A DNA stretch of 64,000 nucleotides from an uncultured SAR324 cluster bacterium (GCA_902562015.1 CACERX010000002.1:1-64000), one strand, 5' to 3'; positions 29,419 through 39,734 are shown, counted from the first letter of the stretch. Numbers and translations are program-made. The notes: generated by a model from the sequence alone, not told the origin.

Positions 29419-30177
29419 TTATTTTTTAGGATTTTTTTTTAAATTGGAAGTTATACTTTTCCAAAGCCAGGCAAGTGGGTCATAGAATGCTCCTGCAACT
29501 CTCTCCTTTAGAGGTATGATTCCATTATCAGTAATCTTTATGTTTTCCGGACATACTTCAGTACAGCACTTTGTAATGTTGCAGTAACCTATCCCGAAAA
29601 CATCTTTAAGTTCTTTAAGTCTATTAAGTGTGTCAAGTGGGTGCATTGCCAGGGATGCAATTCTTATTAGGAAGCGTGGACCTGCAAATTCCTTGACATT
29701 GTGGTCTCTAATTACATGACAAACATTCTGACAGAGAAAACATTCAATACACTTATGAAATTCTTGAATTCTCTCTATATCTTCCTGCTGCATCCGGTAA
29801 GTACCATCAGGTTCTCTAGGTTTTGGAGTTAAGGGTCTAATTTTTTTGTTAATTTCATAGTTTCTTGAGACATCTGTTACAAGGTCTTTCATATGAGGGA
29901 ATCCACGTAATGGCTCGATCAACACCGGTTTATCTAACGATAATTCATCCATTCTTGTCATGCACATCAGTCTAGGTCTACCATTAATCTCAGCACTGCA
30001 TGAACCACATTTCCCAGCTTTGCAATTCCATCGGACTGCTAGATCATTAGCATGCCTTGACTGTATCTGATGAATTGCGTCAAGAACCACCATTCCTTCA
30101 GTTACTTCAACAGTAAAGTCTAAAAGATTCCCTTTTGCTCCTTCCCCTCGGAATACTTTAAATTGTGCTTCAACCAT
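29419..30177 (-). CDS. sdhB: succinate dehydrogenase/fumarate reductase iron-sulfur subunit
   Basis: 252-residue subunit carrying electrons from the flavin to quinone. The plant-type ferredoxin domain has the [2Fe-2S] ligands Cys52, Cys57, Cys60 and Cys72. The C-terminal domain has CIECFLCQNVC (Cys143, 146, 149, 153) and CTEVCP, giving the [4Fe-4S] and [3Fe-4S]-type clusters. It is the last gene of the sdhC-A-B operon, 30 bases after sdhA. Confidence 0.95.
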   Translation of the reverse strand: MVEAQFKVFRGEGAKGNLLDFTVEVTEGMVVLDAIHQIQSRHANDLAVRWNCKAGKCGSCSAEINGRPRLMCMTRMDELSLDKPVLIEPLRGFPHMKDLVTDVSRNYEINKKIRPLTPKPREPDGTYRMQQEDIERIQEFHKCIECFLCQNVCHVIRDHNVKEFAGPRFLIRIASLAMHPLDTLNRLKELKDVFGIGYCNITKCCTEVCPENIKITDNGIIPLKERVAGAFYDPLAWLWKSITSNLKKNPKK

Positions 30178-30207
30178 TATTCCCTTTTGCCTTTTATCAG
30201 ATTTTTT

Positions 30208-31992
30208 CTACAATAGTTTTTGCAAATATTCTGGTATAGGTTCCCTTTCCCGGGTTTCGATGACCATTTTTCCTCCCTTATCACTTATGAATGAGTTTAC
30301 ATTCTGAAAAGATTCGCTGCTTTTCGGGAAATCATCTCGGGTGTGACCACCCCTACTCTCTTCTCTCTTAAGAGCGGCTAGAGTAATAGCTTCGGCAACG
30401 CATAAAAGATTTTTCAGATCAAGAGCATAATGCCATGCCGGATTGTATTGTCTGTTTCCTTCCACGCGAACTTTTTCTCTACGCTTCTTTAGTTCCTGAA
30501 GAAGTTCTAGTCCCTTTTCCATTTCGTCTTTCGTCCTTACAATGCCTGCGTTATTTTCCATTATTTCCTGAAGATCTTTCATAACAGAATATGGATTTTC
30601 AGTTCTTTCAGGATCAAATTGTTCCAGAGAAATTAATTCCATCTTTTTCAGGAGATCCTCGGAGGGATTAAATGGCTCTGCAATTTCTTTACTGTAATTT
30701 GCTGCATGAAATCCGGCTCTAGCACCAAAAACCAGGAGATCTGTAAGCGAATTTCCTCCAAGTCTGTTTGCACCATGAAGACCACCTGCTACTTCTCCAG
30801 CCGCAAAAAGACCTTTAACTGTTGTCATTGCAGTTTCAGGTTCAACTCTCACTCCTCCCATTACATAATGGCAGGTGGGGCCTACTTCCATTGGCTTACT
30901 GGTAATATCTAAGTTGCCCAATTTCATGAACTGGTGATACATACTGGGCAATTTCTTTTTTATGTATTCTGCATCTCTCTGGCTTGCAATATCTAGAAAT
31001 GCACCCCCATGAGGGCTACCTCTTCCAGCAATTCTTTCACTCCTTATCGCTTTTGCTACAACATCACGAGTAAGAAGTTCAGGTGGACGCCTAGCTTCAG
31101 GGTCCCCTTTCAGCCAGCGTGATGCCTCTCCTTCAGAATCAGATGTTTCTGCAGCAAAAGTTTCAGGAATATATTCAAACATGAAACGCTTGCCATCACT
31201 GTTTTTTAAAATTCCTCCCTCACCTCTAACACCTTCAGTTACCAAAATCCCTTGTACACTTGGAGGCCATACCATCCCTGTGGGATGAAACTGCACAAAC
31301 TCCATGTCAATTAGCTCTGCCCCAGCTCGATAGGCCAGTGCATGACCATCACCTGTCCCCTCCCAAGAATTGCTGGTTACCTTGTAAACCTTTCCTAGAC
31401 CGCCTGTTGCAAGAATTACTGATTTTGCCTTAAAAACTACAAACTGTCCGCTTTCTCTCCAGAATCCAAAAGCACCGCAAACTTGGTCATTCTCTTTAAT
31501 TAACTCCACAACACAGCATTCCATGTAGACCTCAAATCCCTGATGAATCCCATGGTTCTGGAGTGTTCTTAAAAGTTCTAGACCAGTACGGTCACCAACA
31601 TGAGCAAGACGGGGATATCTGTGACCACCGAAGTTTCGCTGTGCAATCAATCCTTCCTTTGTTCGATCAAAAATGGCCCCCCATTCCTCAAGTTCTGATA
31701 CTCTAGCAGCAGCTTCCTGGCAAAAAATTTCAACCATACGCCAGTTGTTGATGTGCTTTCCTCCCCGAATAGTGTCTCGGAAATGCACCTCCCAGTTATC
31801 TCTTGGATCAGAATTTCGCAGTGATGCAGCCATACCTCCTTCTGCCATCACTGTATGTGCTTTCCCGAGCAATGATTTACAGATTAAACCCACTGAAACT
31901 CCTTGAGCTGAGGCTTCAATTGCTGCTCTCAGTCCTGCTCCGCCTGCTCCAATTACAAGGACATCATGCTCGTTTACTTCGTATGATTCCAC
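30208..31992 (-). CDS. sdhA: succinate dehydrogenase/fumarate reductase flavoprotein subunit
   Basis: 594-residue FAD subunit that oxidises succinate. The N-terminal dinucleotide fold VIGAGGAGLRAA (about residues 14-25) is followed by KSLLGKAHTVMAEGGMAAS with the His that normally binds FAD covalently region, then FVQFHPTG, the catalytic Arg-containing RIAGRGSPHGGAFLDI and HYVMGGVRV. GLHGANRLGGNSLTDLLVFG completes the FAD site. The start codon directly abuts the sdhC stop, so translation is tightly coupled. In an aerobic setting succinate oxidation is the likelier direction. Confidence 0.95.
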   Translation of the reverse strand: MESYEVNEHDVLVIGAGGAGLRAAIEASAQGVSVGLICKSLLGKAHTVMAEGGMAASLRNSDPRDNWEVHFRDTIRGGKHINNWRMVEIFCQEAAARVSELEEWGAIFDRTKEGLIAQRNFGGHRYPRLAHVGDRTGLELLRTLQNHGIHQGFEVYMECCVVELIKENDQVCGAFGFWRESGQFVVFKAKSVILATGGLGKVYKVTSNSWEGTGDGHALAYRAGAELIDMEFVQFHPTGMVWPPSVQGILVTEGVRGEGGILKNSDGKRFMFEYIPETFAAETSDSEGEASRWLKGDPEARRPPELLTRDVVAKAIRSERIAGRGSPHGGAFLDIASQRDAEYIKKKLPSMYHQFMKLGNLDITSKPMEVGPTCHYVMGGVRVEPETAMTTVKGLFAAGEVAGGLHGANRLGGNSLTDLLVFGARAGFHAANYSKEIAEPFNPSEDLLKKMELISLEQFDPERTENPYSVMKDLQEIMENNAGIVRTKDEMEKGLELLQELKKRREKVRVEGNRQYNPAWHYALDLKNLLCVAEAITLAALKREESRGGHTRDDFPKSSESFQNVNSFISDKGGKMVIETREREPIPEYLQKLL

Positions 31993-32742
31993 TTATAAAA
32001 TTCTATAATCAGTAATAATGCTCATCGAGACGAGTCGTATATATAAGTCGGTAAACCCAACCCAAAATAAGCTTATCCATGCCCAAAGATTATGATGAAC
32101 GTTAAAAAGTGAAACAAATTTCCATGTCTGGTATCTTTGATTGCCAAATCTAGCGCATGAATAGCAATTTATATTTCCTCCCACCAGATGCCTTAAAGAA
32201 TTGCAGCCGAGAGTAAATGCAGTCAGGAAAACTGCATTAAGGGTCATTATTATACTTCCGGCTCCTACACCTAATCCATTTTCAAAAGAGAACGAAACAA
32301 TTGCATCGTAGCTTAAAATCACACAGAAAATGAGAGCAATATAAAGGAAATAGCGATGTAAATTTTGAAAAATAAATAAAACACGCTCTCCACGATATTT
32401 TTGAGGCCTTGCTCCAACCGCACATGCAGATGGAGTAAGAAATAAAGATCTGTAATAGGCTTTTCGGTAATAGTAGCAGGTGAACCTGAATCCTGCAGGA
32501 GCCCAGAGGATGAGGAATGCTGGTGAAAAAGGCCACCATTCGAATTCAAGCAGAGGTGCATAAAATGGAGAGAGGTAGGGTCCCCACTGATAGTGTTCAT
32601 TCTGAAAAGCAGCCCATGTTGAATACAAAATGAATGCAAGTAAACCAATGGAAGTTAGAAATGGTCCGACCCACCAGTTATCAATTCGAGTTGTTTCAAG
32701 AAAGGATCGATTTGGATGATCAATGGATATATTTCTTTGCAT
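31993..32742 (-). CDS. sdhC: succinate dehydrogenase cytochrome b membrane subunit (single-subunit, five-helix type)
   Basis: 249-residue membrane anchor with about five hydrophobic helices (around residues 24-45, 72-88, 128-150, 165-185 and 208-233). His residues in NLHRYF, NSLRHLV and NVHHNLW are candidates for haem or quinone-site ligands. A single five-helix anchor instead of separate SdhC and SdhD fits type B (or related) complexes. It is first in the sdhC-A-B operon. Exact haem number cannot be told from sequence alone. Confidence 0.85.
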   Translation of the reverse strand: MQRNISIDHPNRSFLETTRIDNWWVGPFLTSIGLLAFILYSTWAAFQNEHYQWGPYLSPFYAPLLEFEWWPFSPAFLILWAPAGFRFTCYYYRKAYYRSLFLTPSACAVGARPQKYRGERVLFIFQNLHRYFLYIALIFCVILSYDAIVSFSFENGLGVGAGSIIMTLNAVFLTAFTLGCNSLRHLVGGNINCYSCARFGNQRYQTWKFVSLFNVHHNLWAWISLFWVGFTDLYIRLVSMSIITDYRIL

Positions 32743-33126
32743 TCTAAAAATGTTAAGATGTCAAAAAAGTAGTTATAAGATCAAAAAAACAAGGTTTCTG
32801 AGAGGCAGAATTATAACTCAGAGCCAGAGCTAAAAATTTTTTTGAAAGAAAAAGTCAAGGATATCTACTAAAAAAATTTCTTTAAACAAAACAATTCTAC
32901 AATATTTTTTAGAAAATTGTTTTGAAAAGATCAAGAATTCTCAGCAGAAAAAATTGGCAGGGTATAAAAAAATCAATGCTGTATCAATAATAAAACAAAC
33001 TTAACCTATGTTTCTAACATTATTTTTAGATATAAAAATTGTTGTTAAAAAAATTAAATTTTTTACTCTTTCAATGTGGGTTGTTATTCCTACGTAGTAT
33101 GAAAATCTCTAAATCAATATAGTTTT
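32743..33126. other. 384-base intergenic gap upstream of sdhC
   Basis: AT-rich DNA between sdhC and the 3' end of the AhpD-like gene. It should hold the sdh promoter on the minus strand, but no single promoter or operator stands out, and no gene is visible. Confidence 0.4.
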
Positions 33127-33618
33127 TTAAGGATTAGTTGTAGTAATATTCCCGTCCTTATCAATTTTCATAGAACCGATCATTTTCTTAAATTTATCTA
33201 AATCCATTTGGCTAGCATAAAAGTGAGTACTAAGATAAGCGATTTGTGCAGCAAGTTGATTTGCAGTTTTGATTTCCTCTAAATTTGCTCCTGCCTTTAC
33301 AGCATTAAACTTGTTAGCATGAACGCAATATTCGCATTTCATAGCAGCGGAAGCTGCAAGGCCCATTAACCACATATATTTTTCAGGTATAACTGAATTT
33401 TTATACAGTCCCATTGCACCTTTTAGAAATCCTGCTGATGCTTTAATATTTGCTTTTGGTGATAAACCAATTATTGGATGTTTTTTAAGCTTCGAGTATT
33501 CAGCATCAGAAATTTCTTGGCTAAACCCTAAATTAGTCATTGAAAAAATGATACATATGAAAATTATTAACTTGGAGAGCATTTTCACATAATTTAATAA
33601 TAATTTTTTTTTAAGCAT
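33127..33618 (-). CDS. secreted AhpD/carboxymuconolactone decarboxylase-like protein
   Basis: 163-residue protein with an N-terminal signal (hydrophobic about residues 15-30, ending GFSQ). The mature part has the AhpD-like core LAASAAMKCEYCVHAN with the CxxC pair and adjacent His that form the peroxidase-relay site in AhpD, followed by AVKAGANLEEI. An alternative start at codon 13 gives a more typical signal length. An exported location is unusual, as most AhpD relatives are cytoplasmic; it may act in periplasmic thiol or peroxide chemistry, but the substrate is unknown. Confidence 0.75.
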   Translation of the reverse strand: MLKKKLLLNYVKMLSKLIIFICIIFSMTNLGFSQEISDAEYSKLKKHPIIGLSPKANIKASAGFLKGAMGLYKNSVIPEKYMWLMGLAASAAMKCEYCVHANKFNAVKAGANLEEIKTANQLAAQIAYLSTHFYASQMDLDKFKKMIGSMKIDKDGNITTTNP

Positions 33619-33712
33619 AATGTTGTTATTCTAGTGATCTTAAATATTTTTATTGAAGTAAGTTAGTTACTTACAAATAGTTAAATTTTAAAAATCCGAA
33701 TGTTTTGGTTTA

Positions 33713-34129
33713 CTATGAAGGCATCACTCCAAAACCAGCCATCATCGACATCATGTCAGTGTACATTCTTTGATTTTTTATTTGACCATTCTCACTCTCA
33801 ATAACCTGACAAGCTCTCATTGTATGAGTTTTTCCAGTTGGAGGAATTTTACTTCCGTCAGGCATTTCCATTTCGCCGGTCATTGTTGCAGTAACTTGCA
33901 TTTCAACTGCACCTGTATTTCCTGATTGTATAAATTCTCCAAATTCAAAAATGAAATCAGAAAATATATTTCGCCAAATTTTATCATTTGCTAAATTTGC
34001 TTCCCTTCCAGTGAAAATGGCACCAGTCGGGTCTGAACCTACTGTATCATCAGAATAAAGTGACGCTACTGTTTCCCAATCCTCATTCTTAAAAGCTTCA
34101 GTCCATTTTTTGATAATTTGCTCTGACAT
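33713..34129 (-). CDS. SnoaL/NTF2-like protein (paralogue B)
   Basis: 138-residue cone-shaped SnoaL-type fold, beginning with a helix typical of the family (KKWTEAFKNEDWETVASLYSDD). The shared block MPDGSKIPPTGK lies in the middle. Family members are small polyketide-type cyclases, isomerases or ligand-binding proteins; none can be chosen here. It lies 30 bases after a paralogue with the same block, so the pair arose by tandem duplication and is one operon. Confidence 0.75.
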   Translation of the reverse strand: MSEQIIKKWTEAFKNEDWETVASLYSDDTVGSDPTGAIFTGREANLANDKIWRNIFSDFIFEFGEFIQSGNTGAVEMQVTATMTGEMEMPDGSKIPPTGKTHTMRACQVIESENGQIKNQRMYTDMMSMMAGFGVMPS

Positions 34130-34159
34130 AATTTCCTTTCATTAATTTAGTTTTTTTAG

Positions 34160-34582
34160 TTATCCTGCCAAGCCCAGTTGCCCCATCATACTCATGGTGT
34201 CGAGGTAGTTTTTCATTGACTTGATTTTTCCGTTCTCAAATTCATAAACGAAACAATTATTAATATTAACACTTTTACCAGTTGGAGGGATTTTACTTCC
34301 GTCTGGAGCATTTATTTCTCCTGTATTTGTTCCTGTCCAGGAGCATTCTTCAAACATAGTATTGCCTGATTCAACCCTGTTATTACACTTTCCTACCATG
34401 TCTGGGAAAGTAGTTTTCCAATTTTTAACATATGCTTTAGCCTCTTCCTTACCGAATGCCTTATGCCCTATGGCCACATCCTCAAGAGCAATGTCATCTG
34501 CCGCTATGGCATCAGTCCATTCATCAATTTTATTTTCATTGAATAATTTTATACCTAATTCTGAAATTTCTGCATTTGTCAT
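34160..34582 (-). CDS. SnoaL/NTF2-like protein (paralogue A)
   Basis: 140-residue SnoaL-type protein. It shares APDGSKIPPTGK and a C-terminal ENGKIKSMKNYLDTMSMMGQ with the next gene (ENGQIKNQRMYTDMMSMM), showing recent common origin. No catalytic residues can be assigned with confidence. First gene of the pair; glnA lies 192 bases upstream on the same strand behind an inverted repeat. Confidence 0.75.
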   Translation of the reverse strand: MTNAEISELGIKLFNENKIDEWTDAIAADDIALEDVAIGHKAFGKEEAKAYVKNWKTTFPDMVGKCNNRVESGNTMFEECSWTGTNTGEINAPDGSKIPPTGKSVNINNCFVYEFENGKIKSMKNYLDTMSMMGQLGLAG

Positions 34583-34690
34583 TTTGTCCCTTTCATTTCT
34601 TAACGATTTAATATTTTAGTACTGTCTTAGTGATTTACCTGTAAGAAAAAAAGCCAATTTTATATTTAGATAAAAAAAAATTGTTAGAGT

Positions 34691-34731
34691 TTATTAGCAT
34701 AACATTATTGTTTTTTAGTAAATGCTAATAA
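34691..34731 (-). terminator. inverted repeat after glnA, candidate terminator
   Basis: TTATTAGCAT at 34691-34700 and ATGCTAATAA at 34722-34731 form a perfect ten-pair stem with a 21-base loop, about 45 bases after the glnA stop. On the minus strand a run of nine T follows about twelve bases beyond the stem. The AT-rich stem makes it a weak terminator candidate. Confidence 0.4.
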
Positions 34732-34774
34732 TAATTTTTCAAAATCTAACTAAGTACTATGCTTAATTTTTATA

Positions 34775-36190
34775 TTAGACGTCATAGTAAAGAGAGAATT
34801 CATACGGATGAGGTCTTAGTCGCATTGCATCAACTTCACGTTCTCTCTTGTAACTCAGCCACATGTCGATTACATCCTGAGTGAATACATCACCTTTCAA
34901 AAGAAAGGCATGATCTTCCTCAAGTGCGTCCAATGCAGCGTCCAACGAGCCTACTACAGATTTCACGTCTTTCATTTCTTCAGGCTTTAGATCATACAAA
35001 TCTTTATCAACAGGTTCTGGAGGTTCAATTTTGTTTATAACGCCATCAAGTCCTGCCATAAGCATTGCTGAGAAAGCTAAGTATGGATTAGAGCTGGGGT
35101 CTGGAGTCCTAAATTCGATTCTTCGCGCTTTTTCACTGTTGGAATATGTTGGAATACGAATGCAGGCACTCCTATTTCTAAGCGAATAAACGAGATTAAT
35201 AGGGGCTTCGTACCCAGGTACAAGCCTCCGATATGAATTTGTTGTTGGAGCAATAAAAGCACAAAGCGCGTCAGCATGCTTTAGCAGTCCACCGATGTAA
35301 TGTCGTGCTGTATCACTTAACAAACCGTATTTTGAGGCATCATAAAATACGTTTTTTTCTCCTTTCCAGAGACTTTGATGGACATGCATTCCTGATCCGT
35401 TATCCATAAAAATTGGCTTGGGCATCATAGTTACCGTTTTTCCGTGGTTCTTGCCAACGTTTTTAACGATGTACTTGTATAACAAAACTTTATCTGCCAT
35501 ACGAGTAAGGCTGTCAAAACGCATGTCAATTTCCGCCTGTCCACCTGTTCCTACCTCGTGATGATGAACTTCCACATCAATATCAACTTGCTCTAAGGTT
35601 TTAACCATTTCTGAACGGATATCCTGCATGTGATCCATTGGAGCTACTGGGAAGTATCCCTCTTTATAACGTGGTTTGTAGCCAAGGTTCTGTTGAGAGT
35701 TATCTCCGGTATTCCAAGCACCTTCAACAGAGTCTACATGATAAAAGCCTTCATTGTAGGTTTGGTCAAAACTGACATGGTCGAAAATGTAAAACTCGAC
35801 TTCAGGGCCCCAGTAACTAAGATCTGCTATTCCAGTGGATTTAAGATACTGCTCTGCTTTCTGGGCAAGGAATCTAGGATCCCTTGTATATGGCTGGGCG
35901 GTTATAGGATCTTTTATGTTGCATGTAATGCTGAGAGTCTGGTGTTTTGTGAAAGGATCAATAAAAGCTGTTTCTGGATCTGGGAAAAGCAACATGTCGC
36001 TTTCCTGTATGGACTGGAAACCTCTAATACTTGAACCATCAAAACCTAGACCTTCTTCAAAAACGTCCTCATTTAAGCATGATATAGGTGTTGAAAAATG
36101 GTGCCATGTTCCGGGGAAATCGCAGAACTTATAATCAACAATTTCCACATTATTTTCACTTGCAAATTTAATTAGTTCTGTTTGATTCAT
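34775..36190 (-). CDS. glnA: glutamine synthetase type I
   Basis: 471-residue dodecameric enzyme that makes glutamine from glutamate and ammonia. It has [10 protein letters not shown] (N-terminal beta-grasp Asp/Ser loop), the metal-binding [18 protein letters not shown], the glutamate-binding loop of NRSACIRIP, and [18 protein letters not shown]. The adenylylation-loop Tyr is conserved at Tyr399 in [11 protein letters not shown], so control by GlnE-type adenylylation is likely. A long 5' leader of over 300 bases precedes it, with a sigma54-like element. The leader and first eight codons recur upstream of the gene at 45260-47299. Confidence 0.97.
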   Translation of the reverse strand: MNQTELIKFASENNVEIVDYKFCDFPGTWHHFSTPISCLNEDVFEEGLGFDGSSIRGFQSIQESDMLLFPDPETAFIDPFTKHQTLSITCNIKDPITAQPYTRDPRFLAQKAEQYLKSTGIADLSYWGPEVEFYIFDHVSFDQTYNEGFYHVDSVEGAWNTGDNSQQNLGYKPRYKEGYFPVAPMDHMQDIRSEMVKTLEQVDIDVEVHHHEVGTGGQAEIDMRFDSLTRMADKVLLYKYIVKNVGKNHGKTVTMMPKPIFMDNGSGMHVHQSLWKGEKNVFYDASKYGLLSDTARHYIGGLLKHADALCAFIAPTTNSYRRLVPGYEAPINLVYSLRNRSACIRIPTYSNSEKARRIEFRTPDPSSNPYLAFSAMLMAGLDGVINKIEPPEPVDKDLYDLKPEEMKDVKSVVGSLDAALDALEEDHAFLLKGDVFTQDVIDMWLSYKREREVDAMRLRPHPYEFSLYYDV

Positions 36191-36594
36191 TTAATTCTCC
36201 TTGAATTATACTTAAATTTTTTTTTAAATTTCTCATTTTTTTAAAGGCTTAACAGTTGTTTGTAAGCCAAAATGTCAGTTTATAATAATGCACAGAAAAA
36301 ATGCTTTTTAGTTTGCAGTTTTAATTTTTAATATACATTAAGCTGTGCCAGCGTCCATACATATCTCAAAGATTATGCCAATAAAATATTATTTTACTAA
36401 ATTTATATAGTTTATTGATTTTATTAAATTATTTAAATACTGTTAAAAACATTATTTAAGTACTTAAAATTAATATCGCCTAAAATTTAATCACTATTTA
36501 TATCTAAATGCATAATAATTGATCATCTTTAATTGCATCATTAAATATAAATTTTATATGAATTTTTTACAAATGCTTCAATTGATTAAGTAGG
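36167..36594 (-). repeat. glnA leader, copy 1 of a duplicated regulatory region
   Basis: Region from codon 8 of glnA to about 400 bases upstream. It matches 47276-47687 in order and orientation with many shared blocks: the first 24 coding bases are identical, the ribosome site GGAGAATTAAATG is shared, then GATTATGCCA, TTATTGATTTTA, ATCATCTTTAATT and ATAAATTTTATATGA recur at matching distances. Identity breaks down just past codon 8 and just past TAAGTAGG at about 36594. The copies are direct repeats about 11 kb apart. Confidence 0.9.
36366..36380 (-). promoter_or_regulatory. sigma54-like promoter element upstream of glnA
   Basis: Minus-strand TGGCATAATCTTTGA, compared with the consensus TGGCAC-N5-TTGCW. 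The -24 GG and the spacing fit; the -12 GC is GA, which weakens the case. The same element is preserved in copy 2 at 47472-47458 (TGGCATAATCCTTGA). Transcription would start near 36354, leaving a leader of about 160 bases. Confidence 0.4.
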
Positions 36595-36904
36595 GAGTGT
36601 ATTTTAACGAAAAAGATGATTGGAAGCCTATGATTCTTAAACCTTAAAACTATAAATGATAACTAACTAATTATTAATGGGATGTTCTTCTGCCAATTAA
36701 TAATAAAAAATTCTCAGATCAGATAGTAGCATTGTGATTGAGACATGTTAATTAAAATAAAGTCGAAAGATTGTTATCTTATTCAATCTCATCAGAATTC
36801 GATTGAAAGGGGCTATTAACTATGGCAAAATTGCAATGGAAATATTGGATCAATATTTTGTAAAAAATAATAATCTATAATAATAATTTAAATCAAAAAT
36901 ACAG
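36595..36904. other. 310-base AT-rich intergenic region
   Basis: Lies between the upstream boundary of the glnA leader duplication and the SDR gene on the plus strand. Promoters for the SDR/EamA operon should be here, but I could not single one out. No gene is visible. Confidence 0.4.
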
Positions 36905-37663
36905 ATGGAATTAAAAGATAAAGTAATAATTATAACAGGTGCTGGGCAGGGTTTAGGGAGACAATTCGCGCTGGACTGCGCGTTAAACGGAATGAAAGTA
37001 GCACTTGCAGATATCGATGTAGAGGCGATGGAAAAAACTCGCAAGGAATGCGAGGCTAAAGGAGTCGAGGCAAGAGGATACGAACTTAACGTCACAATAG
37101 AAACGGAAGTTGAGGCAGTATATTCTCAGGTCGTAAGCGATTTCGGCACACTTGACGCCACTGTAAACAACGCTGGAATTTTACGTGACAGCCTACTTGT
37201 AAAGGAAAAAGAAGGTGAAATCAGGAAGTTCCCTCTCTCCAAATGGCAGGAGGTTATCGATACTAACCTCACTGGGGTCTTTCTTTGTGGACGCGAGGCA
37301 GCAGCTCAGTTTGTTGAACTCAAAAAAAGAGGTGTGATCATAAACATTGCCAGTGTTGCACGTTCTGGAAATTTTGGACAGAGTAATTATTCCGCAGCAA
37401 AAGGAGGAGTTTCAGCTATGACAGTTCTTTGGGCTAAGGAACTAGCTCAGCACGGAATAAGAGTAGCAGGTGTTGCGCCTGGTTTTACTGCAACAGAGAT
37501 GGTTGTCTCACTGCGTGATGATGTAAAAGAAAAATTCGTCAAGAGTATTCCTTTAAGACGCTTTGCTGAGCCTACTGAAATGTCCGATGGAGTTCTGTTT
37601 ATCCTCAAAAATAAATATTTTACTGGCCGTATGCTTGAAATTGACGGTGGTGTCAGAATGTGA
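36905..37663 (+). CDS. SDR family oxidoreductase, FabG-like
   Basis: 252-residue short-chain dehydrogenase/reductase. The NAD(P)-binding TGAGQGLGR is at residues 11-19, an Asp in ADIDVE (end of beta 2) suggests NAD preference, then NNAG, the catalytic Ser in INIASVARSG, the YSAAKGG Tyr/Lys pair, and the C-terminal ML-IDGG (MLEIDGG). The reaction is oxidation or reduction of a carbonyl/alcohol; the substrate is unknown. Its stop overlaps the start of the EamA transporter by four bases (ATGA), so the two are translationally coupled. Confidence 0.9.
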   Translation: MELKDKVIIITGAGQGLGRQFALDCALNGMKVALADIDVEAMEKTRKECEAKGVEARGYELNVTIETEVEAVYSQVVSDFGTLDATVNNAGILRDSLLVKEKEGEIRKFPLSKWQEVIDTNLTGVFLCGREAAAQFVELKKRGVIINIASVARSGNFGQSNYSAAKGGVSAMTVLWAKELAQHGIRVAGVAPGFTATEMVVSLRDDVKEKFVKSIPLRRFAEPTEMSDGVLFILKNKYFTGRMLEIDGGVRM

Positions 37664-38556
37664 CAAAACTGTCCGATTCGATTCAAAATATTTTTCTCTA
37701 CACTACAACGATATTGATCTGGGGTTCCAGTTGGCTGGCCATTAAATTCCAGCTTGGATACGTAGATCCAATGGTCTCGGTTGCTTACCGGTTTATACTT
37801 GCATCTGGTATTTCTTGGCTCTACTGCAGTTATTCAGGGATATTGATGCGCTTTGGATTGCGGGATCACTTTTTAATGTTTCTTCAGGGCACCTGCCTCT
37901 TTTCGTTGAATTACTTGCTATTCTACATTTCTGAACTTACTCTTACCAGCGGTCTTGCAGCAGTAATATTCAGTACCCTTGTAGTAATGAATATGCTAAA
38001 CGGGATCATTTTCTTGAAAAACAGGTTTGAGCTTCGAATGGGATTTGGTGCATGCCTTGGACTTGCGGGAATAGTAATGGTTTTCTGGCCAGAAATAACC
38101 AGCTTTGAAATGGGAGATGAAAACCTGAAAGCCACGGCAATAGCAATTCTGGCCACGTTTTTAGCTTCACTTGGGAACATAGCCTCTGCAAGAAATCAGT
38201 ACAATGGTGTCCCGGTAATACAAGCAAATACCTACGGCATGGCTTACGGTGCGCTGCTTATGCTGGCATTGTCTTTTGCCTCGGGGAAAGAGTTTACAAT
38301 AGAGTTGACGGTATCTTATATAGGTTCCTTGCTGTTCCTTTCAGTTTTTGCCACCATATTTGCATTTTTGAGTTACTTGACACTGGTCGGTAGGGTTGGT
38401 GTTGAGAGGGGGGCATACGCAACTCTCGTGTTCCCGCTTGTTGCGCTTGGAATATCCACAGTTTTTGAAAGCTATCAGTGGTCTGCATACGCGGGTGCAG
38501 GAGTGGCACTGATTCTTGCAGGAAACCTTTTGATTCTAAGGAGAAGATCAAGCTGA
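37660..38556 (+). CDS. DMT-superfamily EamA transporter
   Basis: 298-residue inner-membrane protein with about ten helices in two EamA repeats. The first repeat starts [21 protein letters not shown], a typical EamA opening, and the second is in the C-terminal half (NIASARNQ). Such proteins export amino acids or other metabolites. It overlaps the SDR gene start-to-stop, so it may move that enzyme's substrate or product. Its 3' end overlaps the convergent adenosine deaminase gene by nine bases. Confidence 0.9.
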   Translation: MTKLSDSIQNIFLYTTTILIWGSSWLAIKFQLGYVDPMVSVAYRFILASGISWLYCSYSGILMRFGLRDHFLMFLQGTCLFSLNYLLFYISELTLTSGLAAVIFSTLVVMNMLNGIIFLKNRFELRMGFGACLGLAGIVMVFWPEITSFEMGDENLKATAIAILATFLASLGNIASARNQYNGVPVIQANTYGMAYGALLMLALSFASGKEFTIELTVSYIGSLLFLSVFATIFAFLSYLTLVGRVGVERGAYATLVFPLVALGISTVFESYQWSAYAGAGVALILAGNLLILRRRSS

Positions 38557-39564
38557 ATTTTTCATTTTTAGAACAAATTCGTCAATGGTTTCAATATGAT
38601 AATTTATGCTATCCTGTGGCAGGAAGCTGGAGCGGAATCCGTTTTTTGCTATTTCAATGATTTCATTTTCACTCAACTTCAGGGCCCGCTGTGTGGCAAT
38701 AAAATTTTGATTAATGTAGCCTCCAAAATATGCAGGATCATCTGAATTTATTGTCACTCGAATACCATGGTCAAGCATTTTTTTAAGGTTGTGATCTTCC
38801 ATTTTATCAAATACACATAGCTTGATATTTGAAAGAGGGCAAACAGTTAAGGGTATTTGTTCTCGAACGATGCGCTCCAAGAGTTTTTTATCTTCAGTAC
38901 ACTTTACTCCATGGTCGATTCTCGAAACTCCAAGTATGTCCAGTGAGTTCCATATATATTCAGGAGGACCTTCTTCACCGGCGTGTGCAACTTTACGGAA
39001 TCCATTTTCCGCTGCCTTTGCGAAAGCGTTTTCAAAATTATCTGGAGGGAATCCAACTTCTGAAGAATCAAGTCCTACTCCCTCAATCCAATCTTTGAAA
39101 GGCAGTGCCTCTTCAAGAGTTTCAAGAGCTGCTTCTTCGCTCAGGTGCCTTAAAAAACAAAGTATCAGGAAAGACGTAATTCCAAATTTTTCTCTTGCTG
39201 CTTCCAGTGCTTTATGAATGCCAGTTATAACTGTTTTAAAAGGAATGCCTCGGTCAGTATGTGTCTGTGGATCAAAAAATATTTCTACGTGTCTTACATT
39301 TTCATTATGTATTCTATTCAAGTATGCCCATGTCAAATCAAAGAAATCTTCAGTCTTCTTCAGAACTCCTGCTCCTGCGTAATAAATATCCAAAAAAGAC
39401 TGAAGATCACTGAATTCATATGCCGCCCGGATGTCCTCAACTGAAGAATATGGTATATCAACTCCATTGCGCTCTGCCAGTTCAAACATAAGTTCTGGTT
39501 CCAAACTTCCTTCGATATGCAGATGCAACTCAGCCTTTGGAATTCCCCTGATAAATTTTTCCAT
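38548..39564 (-). CDS. add: adenosine deaminase family protein
   Basis: 338-residue amidohydrolase that deaminates adenosine (or adenine in a sister group). The zinc site begins with HLH at His14 and His16 ([12 protein letters not shown]). [10 protein letters not shown] holds the next His and the catalytic Glu, SRIDHGVKC another His, and [11 protein letters not shown] the Asp pair. Purine salvage is the likely role. Some relatives prefer adenine; the sequence does not decide. It stands alone on the minus strand, converging on the EamA gene. Confidence 0.9.
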   Translation of the reverse strand: MEKFIRGIPKAELHLHIEGSLEPELMFELAERNGVDIPYSSVEDIRAAYEFSDLQSFLDIYYAGAGVLKKTEDFFDLTWAYLNRIHNENVRHVEIFFDPQTHTDRGIPFKTVITGIHKALEAAREKFGITSFLILCFLRHLSEEAALETLEEALPFKDWIEGVGLDSSEVGFPPDNFENAFAKAAENGFRKVAHAGEEGPPEYIWNSLDILGVSRIDHGVKCTEDKKLLERIVREQIPLTVCPLSNIKLCVFDKMEDHNLKKMLDHGIRVTINSDDPAYFGGYINQNFIATQRALKLSENEIIEIAKNGFRSSFLPQDSINYHIETIDEFVLKMKNSA

Positions 39565-39734
39565 TATGTTTTCTTTGTTTTTTGGTAATTCTAACTATAA
39601 GAAAATGATCTAATTTTAACTTAATGGTTAAAATTTCGGACAACATTTCAATTTCTCAGGTTTATGAAATAAAGATCTAAAAAATTTCATTCTTTATGTT
39701 AATTCGTTTGCAGTAACAAAAAGTAGTTCAGGAG

